From Frankia sp. AgB1.9 (GTDB lineage: Bacteria > Actinomycetota > Actinomycetes > Frankiales > Frankiaceae): DNA of 38,213 nt. The stretch spans positions 11,788-50,000 of the forward strand of contig NZ_JADWYX010000066.1 in the NCBI RefSeq assembly GCF_016786355.1, given 5' to 3'. The stretch's first letter is position 1, and each line of letters opens with the position of its first letter. A program made the translations under genes and the position numbers. Positions 7,555 through 15,964 of this stretch are shown here, piece after piece. The notes beneath the pieces were generated by a model. The model saw only the letters and a program-made list of their open reading frames with translations, was not told the origin of the DNA and searched no databases.

Positions 7555-8430
7555 TCACGCGGGTGAGGTACCTGACGTCAGCCGCAGCGGCCCATGGTGC
7601 GCGGCGTAGGCGAGGACACCGGGGTCGGCACCCTCCTCGGCCGCGGTGGCGAGCGCCGCGGCCACGTCCTTGCGCAGGTATTTCGCGCCGAGCTCGGCGT
7701 ACAGCTCGATGGAGCCGAGTCCGCGCATCGTCTCGATGGCCCGGGTCGACGCGCTGCAATGCCCCAGCGCGTCGAACAGCGCGTTCATCTCGACGCCGAG
7801 CTGCTGGCCGAGCACGGCGGCCGCCGCCGCCGTCTGGACGTTGACCGTGAACAGCAGGTTGTTGACGAGCTTGACGCGGCTCGCGCTGCCCATGCCCCCG
7901 GTCCGCAGGACCAGGCCGTAGGTCTCCAGGGCGGGGCGGGCGGTCTCGACGGTGGCGTCGTCGCCGCCGGCAAGGATCGTCAACCGTCCAGCGAGGATGT
8001 CGTCGGGCGCGCCGCTGACCGGTGCGTCCAGCAGCGACACACCGCGGGTGGTAGCCGCGTCGTCTACCCGGGCGAGCAGCCGAAGCTCGACGGTGGTGTG
8101 CGAGACCAGAACGGTTCCCGGCTCGAGCAAGGCGATCAGGCCGTCCGATCCGAGCAGGACGTCCTCGACCTGGCTCTCGTTGAACAGGCACGAAACGACG
8201 ACCTCCGCGTCCTTGACCGCGTCGGCAAGCGAGGCGGTGGTGCGCGCGCCGAGCTCCGTGAAGGTCTTCCGGACCTCCGCCTGCCGGGCGTGGAGGGTGA
8301 CCTGCACACCAGCCGCCAACAGACGCCGCACCATCGGCGCGCCCATCTGGCCGGCTCCCACGAATGCCACCGGGCCAGCCGGCCGGAGCTGTCCGTCGGT
8401 TGCGGGCACCGGCTCGGCGATGTCGCCCAT
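7555..8430 (-). CDS. 3-hydroxyisobutyrate dehydrogenase-family NAD(P)-dependent oxidoreductase
   Basis: A 291-aa beta-hydroxyacid dehydrogenase. The N-terminal Rossmann loop is VAFVGAGQMGAPMVRRL, the substrate motif is DAPVSGAP, and the catalytic Lys lies in RVKLVNNLLF. The C-terminal helical domain ends in a poorly conserved tail. Family members oxidise 3-hydroxy acids or reduce small aldehydes; the substrate here cannot be read. ATG 8430 lies 12 nt after AAGGAG; GTG 8439 and ATG 8442 are in-frame alternatives that sit too close to that site. It is the third gene of a minus-strand set with the SnoaL-like and alcohol dehydrogenase genes. The 84-bp gap before it contains a stem GACGCCG/CGGCGTC (8467-8489) that could attenuate read-through. 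Confidence 0.87.
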   Translation of the reverse strand: MGDIAEPVPATDGQLRPAGPVAFVGAGQMGAPMVRRLLAAGVQVTLHARQAEVRKTFTELGARTTASLADAVKDAEVVVSCLFNESQVEDVLLGSDGLIALLEPGTVLVSHTTVELRLLARVDDAATTRGVSLLDAPVSGAPDDILAGRLTILAGGDDATVETARPALETYGLVLRTGGMGSASRVKLVNNLLFTVNVQTAAAAAVLGQQLGVEMNALFDALGHCSASTRAIETMRGLGSIELYAELGAKYLRKDVAAALATAAEEGADPGVLAYAAHHGPLRLTSGTSPA

Positions 8431-8513
8431 TCTGCTCACCATCTCCTTGTCGCGAACGTTCAACGTGACGCCGCCTCGCCGACGGCGTCGGGCCGTGTGC
8501 CTGCCCCGTGTCG

Positions 8514-9047
8514 TCAGGCGGATCCGGCGCCCGCCTCGAACGGCTGGGTGCTGGCCTGGAACAACGCGCGGGGTTCCGGGGAGCCGTCGAGGCTCCGATT
8601 GGTCCGGTGCGCGACGCGCCAGCCGTCCGCGCCCCGGTGTAGCAGCCAGCTGTTCGCCGAGACGCGGGCCACCCAGAACCGGTCGGCCTCGCGGTCCCAA
8701 CGGATGTTGAGCGCGTAGTTCCAGGCGCGGGCCTCGTCGCCGTCGACCTTGACGAGCGGCGCGGTCAGCACGTGGCCGCAGCCGTTCGTGATGAGACCCT
8801 GGTGGCCCGCGCCGTTGACCATGCCGGCGATCTCGTCGTGGCCGGTCCAGATCGCGTAGGGCGGCACCTCGAAGGCGCCGTCCTCGGCCCACAGCGCGGC
8901 GGCCGCCTCGGCGGATCCGCTGTCCACCGCCGGCCCGTACCGGGCGACGAGCTGACTGATCGCCACCTGGTCCTCCACGGCCCGCAGCCGCGCGCCGAGG
9001 GCGGCCACGGTGGCCCGCAGCTCCCCGAGCGTCTCGGTGTCGCTCAT
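8514..9047 (-). CDS. SnoaL/NTF2-fold protein
   Basis: A 177-aa protein. A helical start (ELRATVAALGARLRAVEDQ) leads to the SnoaL-like pattern: a helix with ISQLVARYG and AVDSG, then ALWAEDGAFEV, then curved strands including RAWNYALNIRWDREADRFW and WRVAHRTNRSLDG. Members of this fold act as cyclases, dehydratases, hydrolases or ring-hydroxylase small subunits, so the reaction cannot be named. The start ATG 9047 overlaps the stop of the alcohol dehydrogenase by four bases (ATGA), which shows translational coupling and makes a shared pathway likely. Confidence 0.82.
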   Translation of the reverse strand: MSDTETLGELRATVAALGARLRAVEDQVAISQLVARYGPAVDSGSAEAAAALWAEDGAFEVPPYAIWTGHDEIAGMVNGAGHQGLITNGCGHVLTAPLVKVDGDEARAWNYALNIRWDREADRFWVARVSANSWLLHRGADGWRVAHRTNRSLDGSPEPRALFQASTQPFEAGAGSA

Positions 9048-10132
9048 CGGGTCGCCTCCAAGCCCCGGCCGCCCACGGGCCGGATCATGACGCGGGCCGG
9101 GCCGTCGGCCCGTCGGGCCAGCTGGAGGGCGTCTGGGACGCCGTCCAGATCGACCGTCATCCCGATGACCGGGCTCACGTCCAGCTCGCCGGCGCAGATC
9201 GCGTCCAGGGTGCCGTACCAGTCCTCCGGGTCCGGCCCACCGCCGAACTGGATGTTGACGCCTTTTCGCTTGGCCACCATGGAGGAGATGTGGTCGCCTT
9301 CCGGGGGGCCGCCCGCGGTCAGGATGCGGGTGCCGCGCTCGCACTGCTGGATGATCCCGTCGAGGACACCGGGCCTACCGACGAACTCGAACACCACACA
9401 CCGCGGCGCCGTCGGGTCGGCGCCGCCGAACGCCGGCCGGCCCGGACGACCATCGAGCGCCACCTCCCGCCACAGGTCGTACGGGGACCGGTCGGCCGGA
9501 TCGACCGTGTGGGTGGCGCCCAGCACGCGGGCCGTCTCCAACCGGTCGGCGTTGTAGTCCGACACGAGAATCGGGCTGACGCCGCGCCGGCGCAGCGCGG
9601 CAACGGCGGACAGACCGATAGCGCCCGCGCCGATCACGAGGGGGACGTCGCGGGAGTCGAGCGCCGCCCGCCGGACGTAGTACTCACCCACCGCGAACGC
9701 GTCCGCGAGCGCGATCTGGTCGGGCGGAATGTGGTCGGGAACCGCGCGGACCAGCGACTCGGTCAGCAGCATCAGCTCGCCGAACCCGCCCGGTGCCTCC
9801 GGGCTGCACCCGATGATGCGCACCGGGCCTGCCCCGACGAGAACTGGCAGGCTGGTCACCCGCGTGCCGGCCGGCAGCCGCCGCTCGGTGCCCGGTCCGA
9901 AGGAGACGATCTCGCCGACGAACTCGTGACCCATCACGATGTCGCGGTCCTCGTGGTAGTCCCACAACCCGCTGTCGTCCTCGGCCACGCCCTCCGGGTT
10001 GTCCATGAAATGCAGGTCGGACGCGCAGATCGCGCACGACAACGTTCGCACCAGGATCTGGCCGGGTCCCGGCACCGGATCCGTCGTCTCCCGGACCTCT
10101 ATCCGCCTACCCCGCAGCACCGCCGCTCGCAT
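9044..10132 (-). CDS. Zinc-dependent alcohol dehydrogenase (MDR family)
   Basis: The 362-aa protein has the medium-chain dehydrogenase layout. The GroES-like half carries the catalytic zinc ligands in AICASDLH and MGHEFVGE; the Rossmann half has PLVIGAGAIGLSAVAAL and an acidic end of strand two (VSDYNADR), pointing to NAD(H). The four-Cys structural zinc lobe is absent. ATG 10132 is preferred because GTGAGG sits 6 nt upstream; a GTG at 10144 is in frame. The first gene of a three-gene operon, it probably oxidises an alcohol to an aldehyde or ketone for the enzymes encoded downstream. A perfect palindrome 45 bp before the ATG suggests repressor control. Confidence 0.88.
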   Translation of the reverse strand: MRAAVLRGRRIEVRETTDPVPGPGQILVRTLSCAICASDLHFMDNPEGVAEDDSGLWDYHEDRDIVMGHEFVGEIVSFGPGTERRLPAGTRVTSLPVLVGAGPVRIIGCSPEAPGGFGELMLLTESLVRAVPDHIPPDQIALADAFAVGEYYVRRAALDSRDVPLVIGAGAIGLSAVAALRRRGVSPILVSDYNADRLETARVLGATHTVDPADRSPYDLWREVALDGRPGRPAFGGADPTAPRCVVFEFVGRPGVLDGIIQQCERGTRILTAGGPPEGDHISSMVAKRKGVNIQFGGGPDPEDWYGTLDAICAGELDVSPVIGMTVDLDGVPDALQLARRADGPARVMIRPVGGRGLEATR

Positions 10133-10176
10133 GCAGATCCTCACTTTCGCCTCGACGAATCCGTCGATTCACATCG

Positions 10177-10193
10177 CGATTGACAATCAATCG
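10177..10193. promoter_or_regulatory. Palindromic operator candidate before the alcohol dehydrogenase operon
   Basis: CGATTG-ACAAT-CAATCG is a perfect 6-bp inverted repeat with a 5-bp centre, 45 bp upstream of ATG 10132. Size and position suit a TetR dimer site, and a tetR gene follows immediately. Binding is an inference. Confidence 0.55.
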
Positions 10194-10294
10194 AAAGCAG
10201 CAGACCGCCCCAGCTTCAGAGGACGCCGGCCTCCGGGTGCGTCGGATCTCGTCGTGGTCCGTCCGACGTCTCTCGCGGGCGGATCGGCCGCCGG

Positions 10295-10873
10295 TCAGGG
10301 CCGCAGCGCGCGCAGCAGGAACTCGGCGATGCGGTCCGGTGGGTCGTCCCGTCCGGTGAAGGGGTGGACGAACGATCGGTACAGCGCGGCGCCGATCAGG
10401 ACGTCCAGGATCGTGTCCGGGTCCAGGCCTGGCTCGACGCTCCCCGGATCGGCGGCGGCGAGCATGGCCCGGAAGGCGGGTCGAACACCCTCACCGACCC
10501 GGTCCACCACAGCACGGTGCCGGTCCGGCTCGGACTGGTAGGCCGCGAACAGGCCCGGGATGGCGGCTCGCGCCGCGGGCGAGTCGAACAGCGCGCAGTA
10601 AGCAGCCACAAGTCGGCGAACGTCGGCGTCGACGTCCCCGGTGTGGGTCAGGTTCAGCGCATCAGGCCCAGGGAAGACAGCGGACTCGACGAGCGCGACG
10701 CGCGATGGCCACCGCCGGTAGATCGCCGAGGCGCCGACTCCGGCCCGGCGGGCGACAGCCTGCACGGTCGTCGCATTGAATCCGCTCTCGGCGAGGAGCT
10801 CCCGGGCGCTGGCGAGCGCCCGGGCGTCGATCCCGGGGTCCCGTGGCCGGCCACGAGAGAGCTCGTCCTGCAC
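10295..10873 (-). CDS. TetR/AcrR family transcriptional regulator
   Basis: A 192-aa regulator. The N-terminal DNA-binding domain reads GRPRDPGIDARALASAREL, then the turn TTVQAVARRAGVGASAIYRRWPSRVALV, the standard TetR helix-turn-helix. The C-terminal half is helical and hydrophobic and should bind a small ligand. GTG 10873 lies just after a GAGGGGG stretch and gives VQDELSRGRPRD; an in-frame ATG at 10891 would add six residues but lacks a better ribosome site. It is placed between the alcohol dehydrogenase operon and the divergent SDR-thiolase pair, so it may repress both; candidate palindromes lie on both sides. Confidence 0.9.
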   Translation of the reverse strand: MQDELSRGRPRDPGIDARALASARELLAESGFNATTVQAVARRAGVGASAIYRRWPSRVALVESAVFPGPDALNLTHTGDVDADVRRLVAAYCALFDSPAARAAIPGLFAAYQSEPDRHRAVVDRVGEGVRPAFRAMLAAADPGSVEPGLDPDTILDVLIGAALYRSFVHPFTGRDDPPDRIAEFLLRALRP

Positions 10874-10890
10874 GCAACCCCCTCTCCACA

Positions 10891-10918
10891 TTACGATTCG
10901 ATATGAACTCTAACGTAA
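10891..10918. promoter_or_regulatory. Inverted repeat in the tetR upstream region
   Basis: TTACG (10891-10895) and CGTAA (10914-10918) form an inverted repeat with an 18-bp AT-rich centre, immediately upstream of the tetR start. It could be an autoregulatory site or part of the tetR promoter. Confidence 0.35.
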
Positions 10919-10974
10919 CCTTCGGTCAGGTCGCAAGCGCCGGGCTCGGTGGAGGCTCCTCTAATTGCCCACTA

Positions 10975-11001
10975 TTTTATGCATCTAAGTGTTGCATAAA
11001 A
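10975..11001. promoter_or_regulatory. AT-rich 9-9-9 palindrome upstream of the SDR gene
   Basis: TTTTATGCA, a 9-bp spacer, and TGCATAAAA form a perfect inverted repeat in otherwise GC-rich DNA, between divergent tetR and SDR genes. An operator overlapping a promoter is the likeliest reading; a stem-loop in the 5' leader is possible. Confidence 0.5.
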
Positions 11002-11073
11002 GGATGGGTGGCGGTATCGTTCGAACCATTCGGGCTCGCGCCGCGCGGTGACCCTCGTCGCTGGGCGTCCCGA

Positions 11074-11112
11074 CGCCCCGGCCGGGCGCCCCGGCCGGGC
11101 GCCCCGGCCGGG
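11074..11112. repeat. Three perfect 13-bp GC tandem repeats
   Basis: CGCCCCGGCCGGG is repeated three times without gaps, then partly a fourth time, about 50 bp before the SDR start. Function is unknown; each unit contains the palindrome CCCGGCCGGG-like core and may slip during replication. Confidence 0.8.
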
Positions 11113-11159
11113 CGCCCTGTGTGCCCGTCGTGCTGCCCGTTCTGGAAGTGAGGCTGTTC

Positions 11160-11936
11160 GTGGATCTGGATGGTGCGTCAGCGATCGTCACCGGCGGTGC
11201 GTCGGGGCTCGGCGCGGCGACTGCCCGGCTGCTCGCCGCGCGTGGCGCCCGCGTGCTGGTCGCGGACCGGGACGACGCGAAGGGCGAGGCGGTGGCGAAG
11301 GAGATCGATGGCGTCTTCGCCCACGTGGACGTGACGTCGACGGCGGACATCATCGCCGCCACCGAGACCGCGAAGACACTCGGCCCGATCCGCGCGCTGG
11401 TCAACTGCGCGGGCATCGGCTGGGCGGCGCGCACCATCGGCCGCGACGCCACCTACGACTCCGCCCACAGCCTGGATGCTTTCCGCAAGGTGATCGAGGT
11501 CAACACGATCGGCACGTTCGACGCCATCCGCATCGTCGCCACCGCCATGGCCGCCAACGAGCCACTCGCCGACGGGGAACGCGGAAGCATCCTGAACACC
11601 GCGTCACTCGCCGCCTTCGACGGCCAGATCGGCCAGGCCGCCTACTCCGCCTCCAAGGGCGGCGTGGTCGGCATGACGCTCCCGGTAGCCCGCGACCTCT
11701 CCGTCATCGGCGTACGCGTCAACACCATCGCCCCCGGCCTGATCGACACCCCGATCTACGGCGACGGACCGGGCTCCGAACCCTTCAAGGACAAGCTCAA
11801 GCGCGACGTCCTGTTCCCGCGCCGCCTCGGCACCGCGGCCGAGTTCGCCGCCCTCGCCGTCGAGATCCTCACCAACAGCTACATGAACGCCGAGGTCATC
11901 CGCATCGACGGCGGAGCCCGCCTCCAGCCCAAATAG
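11160..11936 (+). CDS. Short-chain dehydrogenase/reductase, 3-hydroxyacyl-CoA dehydrogenase type-2-like
   Basis: A 258-aa classical SDR. The cofactor loop is TGGASGLG (about residues 10-17), followed by the VADRDD acidic end that favours NAD, the NCAGIG motif, and the catalytic YSASK (Tyr about 162, Lys about 166). The wide insert after NCAG and the GLIDTPIYG segment resemble HSD17B10-type 3-hydroxyacyl-CoA dehydrogenases. GTG 11160 follows GTGAGG by 6 nt and starts VDLDGASAIVTGG; upstream starts are possible in the open GC-rich frame. A thiolase follows 98 bp downstream, which supports a role in beta-oxidation-like chemistry. Other SDR substrates cannot be excluded. Confidence 0.86.
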   Translation: MDLDGASAIVTGGASGLGAATARLLAARGARVLVADRDDAKGEAVAKEIDGVFAHVDVTSTADIIAATETAKTLGPIRALVNCAGIGWAARTIGRDATYDSAHSLDAFRKVIEVNTIGTFDAIRIVATAMAANEPLADGERGSILNTASLAAFDGQIGQAAYSASKGGVVGMTLPVARDLSVIGVRVNTIAPGLIDTPIYGDGPGSEPFKDKLKRDVLFPRRLGTAAEFAALAVEILTNSYMNAEVIRIDGGARLQPK

Positions 11937-12034
11937 CCCGCCCTGTGCCGCGAGTGGCCGACGCCCGCAGCCCCGGCCGTCGGCGCCGGGCCGCCCCGCC
12001 CAGCGGACACATGCCACGTTCACAGGAGATCACC

Positions 12035-13204
12035 GTGACCGACGCAGTCATCGTCTCGACCGCCCGCACCGCGATCGGCCGCGCCCGCAAGGGCACGCTG
12101 GTCGGGCTCACCGCGTTCGACCTCGCCGAGGTCGCCGTCCCCGCCGCCCTCGAACGCAGCGCCATCCCCGCCTCCGACGTCGACGACCTCGTCCTCGCCG
12201 AGGCCTACCAGGGCGGCGGCGTCATCGCCCGCCACACCGCCGTCCGCCTCGGCCTGACCAACGTCCCCGGCGTCGCCACCAACCGCCACTGCGCCGGCGG
12301 CCTCACCGCCGTCACGATCGCCGCCGGCAGCATCCGCGCCGGCATGGACCACGTCGTCCTCGCCGGCGGCACCGAAAGCCTCAGCAACCAGATCCTCGGC
12401 TCCAAACGCGACGCGGACGGCAACCAGCAGATCTGGATGTCACCACCCAACCCCAACACCCCCGAGGCCCCCGCCTTCGACATGCCCCTCACCGTCGGGG
12501 AGAACACCGCCCGACACCTGGGCCTGACCCGCCACGACGTCGACGAATGGACCGTCTACACCCAGCAGCAGGCACTCGCCTCCATCGACTCCGGCGCCTT
12601 CGCCGACGAGATCATCCCCATCGACGTCACCCGCCCCGACGGCACGACCATCCGCTTCGACACCGACGAGCACCCGCGGCGCGGCACCACCCTCGAACGC
12701 CTAGCCACCCTGCCCGTGCTCCACCCCGAACTGCCCGACGCCACCGTCACCGCCGGGAACTCCGCCGGCCTCAACGACGCCGCCGCCGCCGTCACACTCA
12801 CCAGCGACACCTACGCCACCGCACACGGCCTCACCCCGCTCGCCCGCGTCCGGTCCTGGGCATCAGCCGGCATCGACCCGGCACTCACCGGCCTCGCACC
12901 CACCCTCGCCATCCCCAAAGCCCTCGACCGCGCCGGCCTCACCCTCGCCGACATCGATCTCTTCGAGATCAACGAGGCCTTCTGCTCCGTCCCCGTCGCC
13001 GCCATCCGCACCCTCGGCATCAAACCCGAGATCGTCAACGTCAACGGCAGCGGCGCGAGCCTCGGCCACCCCATCGCCGCCACCGGTGCCCGCATGGTCG
13101 TCACGATGGTCGGCGAGCTGCGCCGCCGCGGCGCCAACTTGGGCTGCGTCTCGATGTGCGCCGGCGGCGGCATGGGCGCGGCCATGATCATCGAAGTGCT
13201 CTGA
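12035..13204 (+). CDS. Thiolase (acetyl-CoA C-acyltransferase)
   Basis: A 389-aa thiolase of normal length. The acylated Cys lies in NRHCAGGLTAV (about residue 86), the His in GHPIAATGAR, the Asn-Glu in EINEAFCSVP, and the second catalytic Cys in SMCAGGGMG near the C-terminus. GTG 12035 has AGGAG 7 nt upstream and gives VTDAVIVSTARTAIG, the expected N-terminus; the frame is open far upstream only because of the base composition. It cleaves 3-oxoacyl-CoA with CoA to give acetyl-CoA and a shortened acyl-CoA. With the SDR it would carry out the last two steps of beta-oxidation of some side chain or ring-derived acid. Confidence 0.93.
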   Translation: MTDAVIVSTARTAIGRARKGTLVGLTAFDLAEVAVPAALERSAIPASDVDDLVLAEAYQGGGVIARHTAVRLGLTNVPGVATNRHCAGGLTAVTIAAGSIRAGMDHVVLAGGTESLSNQILGSKRDADGNQQIWMSPPNPNTPEAPAFDMPLTVGENTARHLGLTRHDVDEWTVYTQQQALASIDSGAFADEIIPIDVTRPDGTTIRFDTDEHPRRGTTLERLATLPVLHPELPDATVTAGNSAGLNDAAAAVTLTSDTYATAHGLTPLARVRSWASAGIDPALTGLAPTLAIPKALDRAGLTLADIDLFEINEAFCSVPVAAIRTLGIKPEIVNVNGSGASLGHPIAATGARMVVTMVGELRRRGANLGCVSMCAGGGMGAAMIIEVL

Positions 13205-13248
13205 CCAGGATGCAGCCCGCCCGGGGTCAAACGCTCCGGGCGTCCCTC

Positions 13249-13323
13249 TGATTGTCGTTTCGGCCCTCCGCTGGTCGCAACCGGGTCTGTTTCATAGCAA
13301 CCAGAGGGTCAAAGTAGCGATCA
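13249..13323. repeat. Dispersed palindromic element, copy A
   Basis: The left arm TGATTGTCGTTTCGGCCCTC pairs with the reverse complement of the right arm (AGAGGGTCAAAGTAGCGATCA). It sits just after the thiolase and would form a long imperfect hairpin. The rest of 13205-13467 shows no gene. Confidence 0.8.
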
Positions 13324-13467
13324 AGGCGACGGGAACGACTCGCGAGACTGGGACGGTCGTCGATGGTTTGGCGTGGTCGCTCCCCGCCGCCTCCTGTCAG
13401 CCGATCTGCCCGTCCGCGTGTGACGGTCGGTGTCGGCGGCGACATTCCTTTGGAGGAGGCGTGACCC

Positions 13468-15936
13468 ATGAGACGCGGCGGGGCTGGTACGCCCGAGAGT
13501 TCGAGCGTTGAAGGGGTTCGGCCGGTTACCGAACGCACATTTAGACGGCTTGGGGCTGGTACCGTCCTACTGGCCCTGATAGCCGTTATTATCCCGGTGG
13601 TATTCGGCGGCCAGGCGATGTTGATCGCCCAGGGAGCAGTATTGTCGTGTGCGGCGGCAGCCGCAGCACTGGTCGGCGCGGTAGGGGTGACGCGCACCCG
13701 GGGGCGTGAGCGTCTTTGGCGGGCGTTGCTTGAGCTGTTCCTCATTTTTGTTGTTTTAGGTGCCGCGGACTGGACATATCGGTATCCGCGCCAGCACCAG
13801 ACGATGCCGCTTGGTCCTGCTGAGGCGTTGTTCCTGGTGCCGGCCGCACTCGCGCTGGTCGGGCTGCTGTGGCTCCCGGTCGAGTCCGACCGCCGCGACG
13901 ATCCTGTCCTGTCGCTGGGTCGCGAGGGGCGGCCGCGGTACTCGGATCCCCTTGTGGTGCTCGACGCCCTGGTGGTCGTCGCGTCGATGCTATTGATCGT
14001 CTGGATAGCCGCGTTGGGTAGGATCGTCGGCAGCGGCGTTCACGGGTGGCCTTTCGTGACCGCGATGGTGTTCCCGTTGTGGGGCATGCTCGCGGTGACC
14101 GAGGTGGTGCTGCTTGGGGCCTTCCGGCCACCGCGCAACGGCAGGGCGCTGCTGCTGATCGGCCTTGGCCTGGCCATACAGATACTTCCTGATTCAGCAG
14201 TCGTCATCCTCACGCTCCATCGTGCGCAGGCGGTCGAGACCACGGCGCCGTACTGGGCGGGGCTGGCCATCGCCCCACCGCTGATCGCCTTGGGGCTCGT
14301 CGCGCCTGAGCGTCGACGCTCGACACCGGGCACACGAGACCCGGCCCTGATCACGCCCTCGTGGGTGGGACGTCCATCGTGGCCGTGGATCCACGTGTAC
14401 GTGCCGTATCTGCCGCTTACGGTGACCGTCGTCATCATCCTGGGCCTCGCCGCCAGCGGCGCCGCGCTCGGCGGCGTCCTGCTCTACCTGGCGTTGATCC
14501 TGGCCATGCTGGTCGCCTTCCGCCAGTTGGTCACCGTGGCGCAGAACGTCCGCCTTCTCGTCGAGGTCCAGGCAGCGCAGGTCCGGCTTCGCTACCAGGC
14601 CTTCCATGACCTGCTGACCGGGCTGCCGAATCGTGCGTACTTCACCGGCGAGCTCGAACGGGCCGTGGGCGAGCATCGGTCGGTGGGCCGGCCGGTGGCG
14701 GTGATGTTCGTCGATCTTGACGACTTCAAGGCCGTCAACGACACCCTTGGCCACGCTGCGGGCGACGACCTGCTGGCGGGTGTGGCTGCTCGGCTGCGGG
14801 GAGCAGTGCGCGGCAACGATCTCGTGGCCCGCCTCGGGGGTGACGAGTTCGCGGTCCTGCTCGCCAAGGCGGACCAGACCGGTGATCCGGCGATCACCGC
14901 CGACCGCGCCGGACGGGAAGTCCTCGCCGCGATGGGTCCGCCGTTCTCCCTACATGGGCACCTCAGGAACGTGCACGCGAGCGTCGGCCTGGCGATGGCC
15001 GACAACGAGGCGCCCGTCGAGGTCGCCGAACAGTTGATGCATCGTGCCGACAGCGCGATGTACGCCGCCAAACGCGATGCCAAAGGCGGTCTCGTCCGCG
15101 ACGACCTCCACCGGTCCACCTCGGCGAGAAACGGAGATGTCGGCGATTCCGTCATCGCGACGCTCACAGGCGACGCCACCGCGGGCAGACTCGCTGTCTG
15201 CTATCAGCCAATCCGGTGTCTGAACGACGGCCGGATCGTCGCCGTCGAGGCATCGCCCTGCTGGACTGGTTCCTCCAACCTCCCGCAACCCGCCCGCGAC
15301 CTACTCGCCGCCGCGGAACGCGAGGGCTCCACCGACGAGCTCCAAAGCCGCCTGCTCAACCGTGCCTGCCACGACCTGCGCGTCGTCCGGCAGCGACTGC
15401 ACGCCCCCGTCCGCCTGCACGTCAACGTGTCGCCGAACAGCCTCGGTAACGAGGCGCTCCTCGACCTCATCCGAGAATCCCTGCACCGCCATCACCTCGA
15501 TGCCGACGCGCTCGTCCTGGAGATCGCCAACGTGGCTCGTATCCCGGACCTCGCCACAGCCGGGCCCTACCTTGAACAGCTCGCGAGGACGGGTGTGCGT
15601 ATCGCGCTCGACGAGGTCGGGGCCGACGACAGCTCGCTCGGCGCACTGCACAAGTGGCCCATCACCCTCATCAAACTCACCCCGGAGCTGTCCGCTGACC
15701 TGCTCGCGGTCGATCAACCACCTGATCGCGGCCTGCGAGCCGTGCGCTCGGCGCTTATCGGGATCGCCGCGGCCACCGGTATGACGGTCGCCGTGGACGG
15801 CATCGCGACCGAGCCCCAGCTCGCGGCACTTCGCACTGCCGGATGCGAGCTCGGCCAGGGCGACCTGCTCGGGCCACCACAAACACTCGTGGACCTCTTC
15901 GCCGCGGGAGCGACGATGAACGGCGCCTTGACCTAG
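13468..15936 (+). CDS. Membrane GGDEF protein with a degenerate EAL domain
   Basis: An 822-aa protein. ATG 13468 lies after GGAGGAGG. The first 350 residues hold about eight to ten hydrophobic helices, forming a membrane sensor. The GGDEF domain starts near residue 385 (DLLTGLPNRAYF) and has RLGGDEFAVLL at about residue 455; an RxxD inhibitory site (RGND) lies five residues before it. Diguanylate cyclase activity, making cyclic di-GMP, is therefore likely. The EAL part begins near residue 590, but EALLR is VEASPCW, LEITE is LEIANVA, DDFG is DEVGAD and EGVE is DGIA. Several metal-binding residues are lost, so phosphodiesterase activity is doubtful; nucleotide binding is possible. It ends 28 bp from a convergent methyltransferase gene. 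Confidence 0.9.
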   Translation: MRRGGAGTPESSSVEGVRPVTERTFRRLGAGTVLLALIAVIIPVVFGGQAMLIAQGAVLSCAAAAAALVGAVGVTRTRGRERLWRALLELFLIFVVLGAADWTYRYPRQHQTMPLGPAEALFLVPAALALVGLLWLPVESDRRDDPVLSLGREGRPRYSDPLVVLDALVVVASMLLIVWIAALGRIVGSGVHGWPFVTAMVFPLWGMLAVTEVVLLGAFRPPRNGRALLLIGLGLAIQILPDSAVVILTLHRAQAVETTAPYWAGLAIAPPLIALGLVAPERRRSTPGTRDPALITPSWVGRPSWPWIHVYVPYLPLTVTVVIILGLAASGAALGGVLLYLALILAMLVAFRQLVTVAQNVRLLVEVQAAQVRLRYQAFHDLLTGLPNRAYFTGELERAVGEHRSVGRPVAVMFVDLDDFKAVNDTLGHAAGDDLLAGVAARLRGAVRGNDLVARLGGDEFAVLLAKADQTGDPAITADRAGREVLAAMGPPFSLHGHLRNVHASVGLAMADNEAPVEVAEQLMHRADSAMYAAKRDAKGGLVRDDLHRSTSARNGDVGDSVIATLTGDATAGRLAVCYQPIRCLNDGRIVAVEASPCWTGSSNLPQPARDLLAAAEREGSTDELQSRLLNRACHDLRVVRQRLHAPVRLHVNVSPNSLGNEALLDLIRESLHRHHLDADALVLEIANVARIPDLATAGPYLEQLARTGVRIALDEVGADDSSLGALHKWPITLIKLTPELSADLLAVDQPPDRGLRAVRSALIGIAAATGMTVAVDGIATEPQLAALRTAGCELGQGDLLGPPQTLVDLFAAGATMNGALT

Positions 15937-15964
15937 AGCTCCATGACGACCGGCCGTCCTGACT

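Noticed and set aside
11048..12034. Long N-terminal extension of the thiolase
   Set aside because: The extension is low-complexity Arg-rich sequence that overlaps the SDR gene in another frame; a good ribosome site and family N-terminus lie at GTG 12035.
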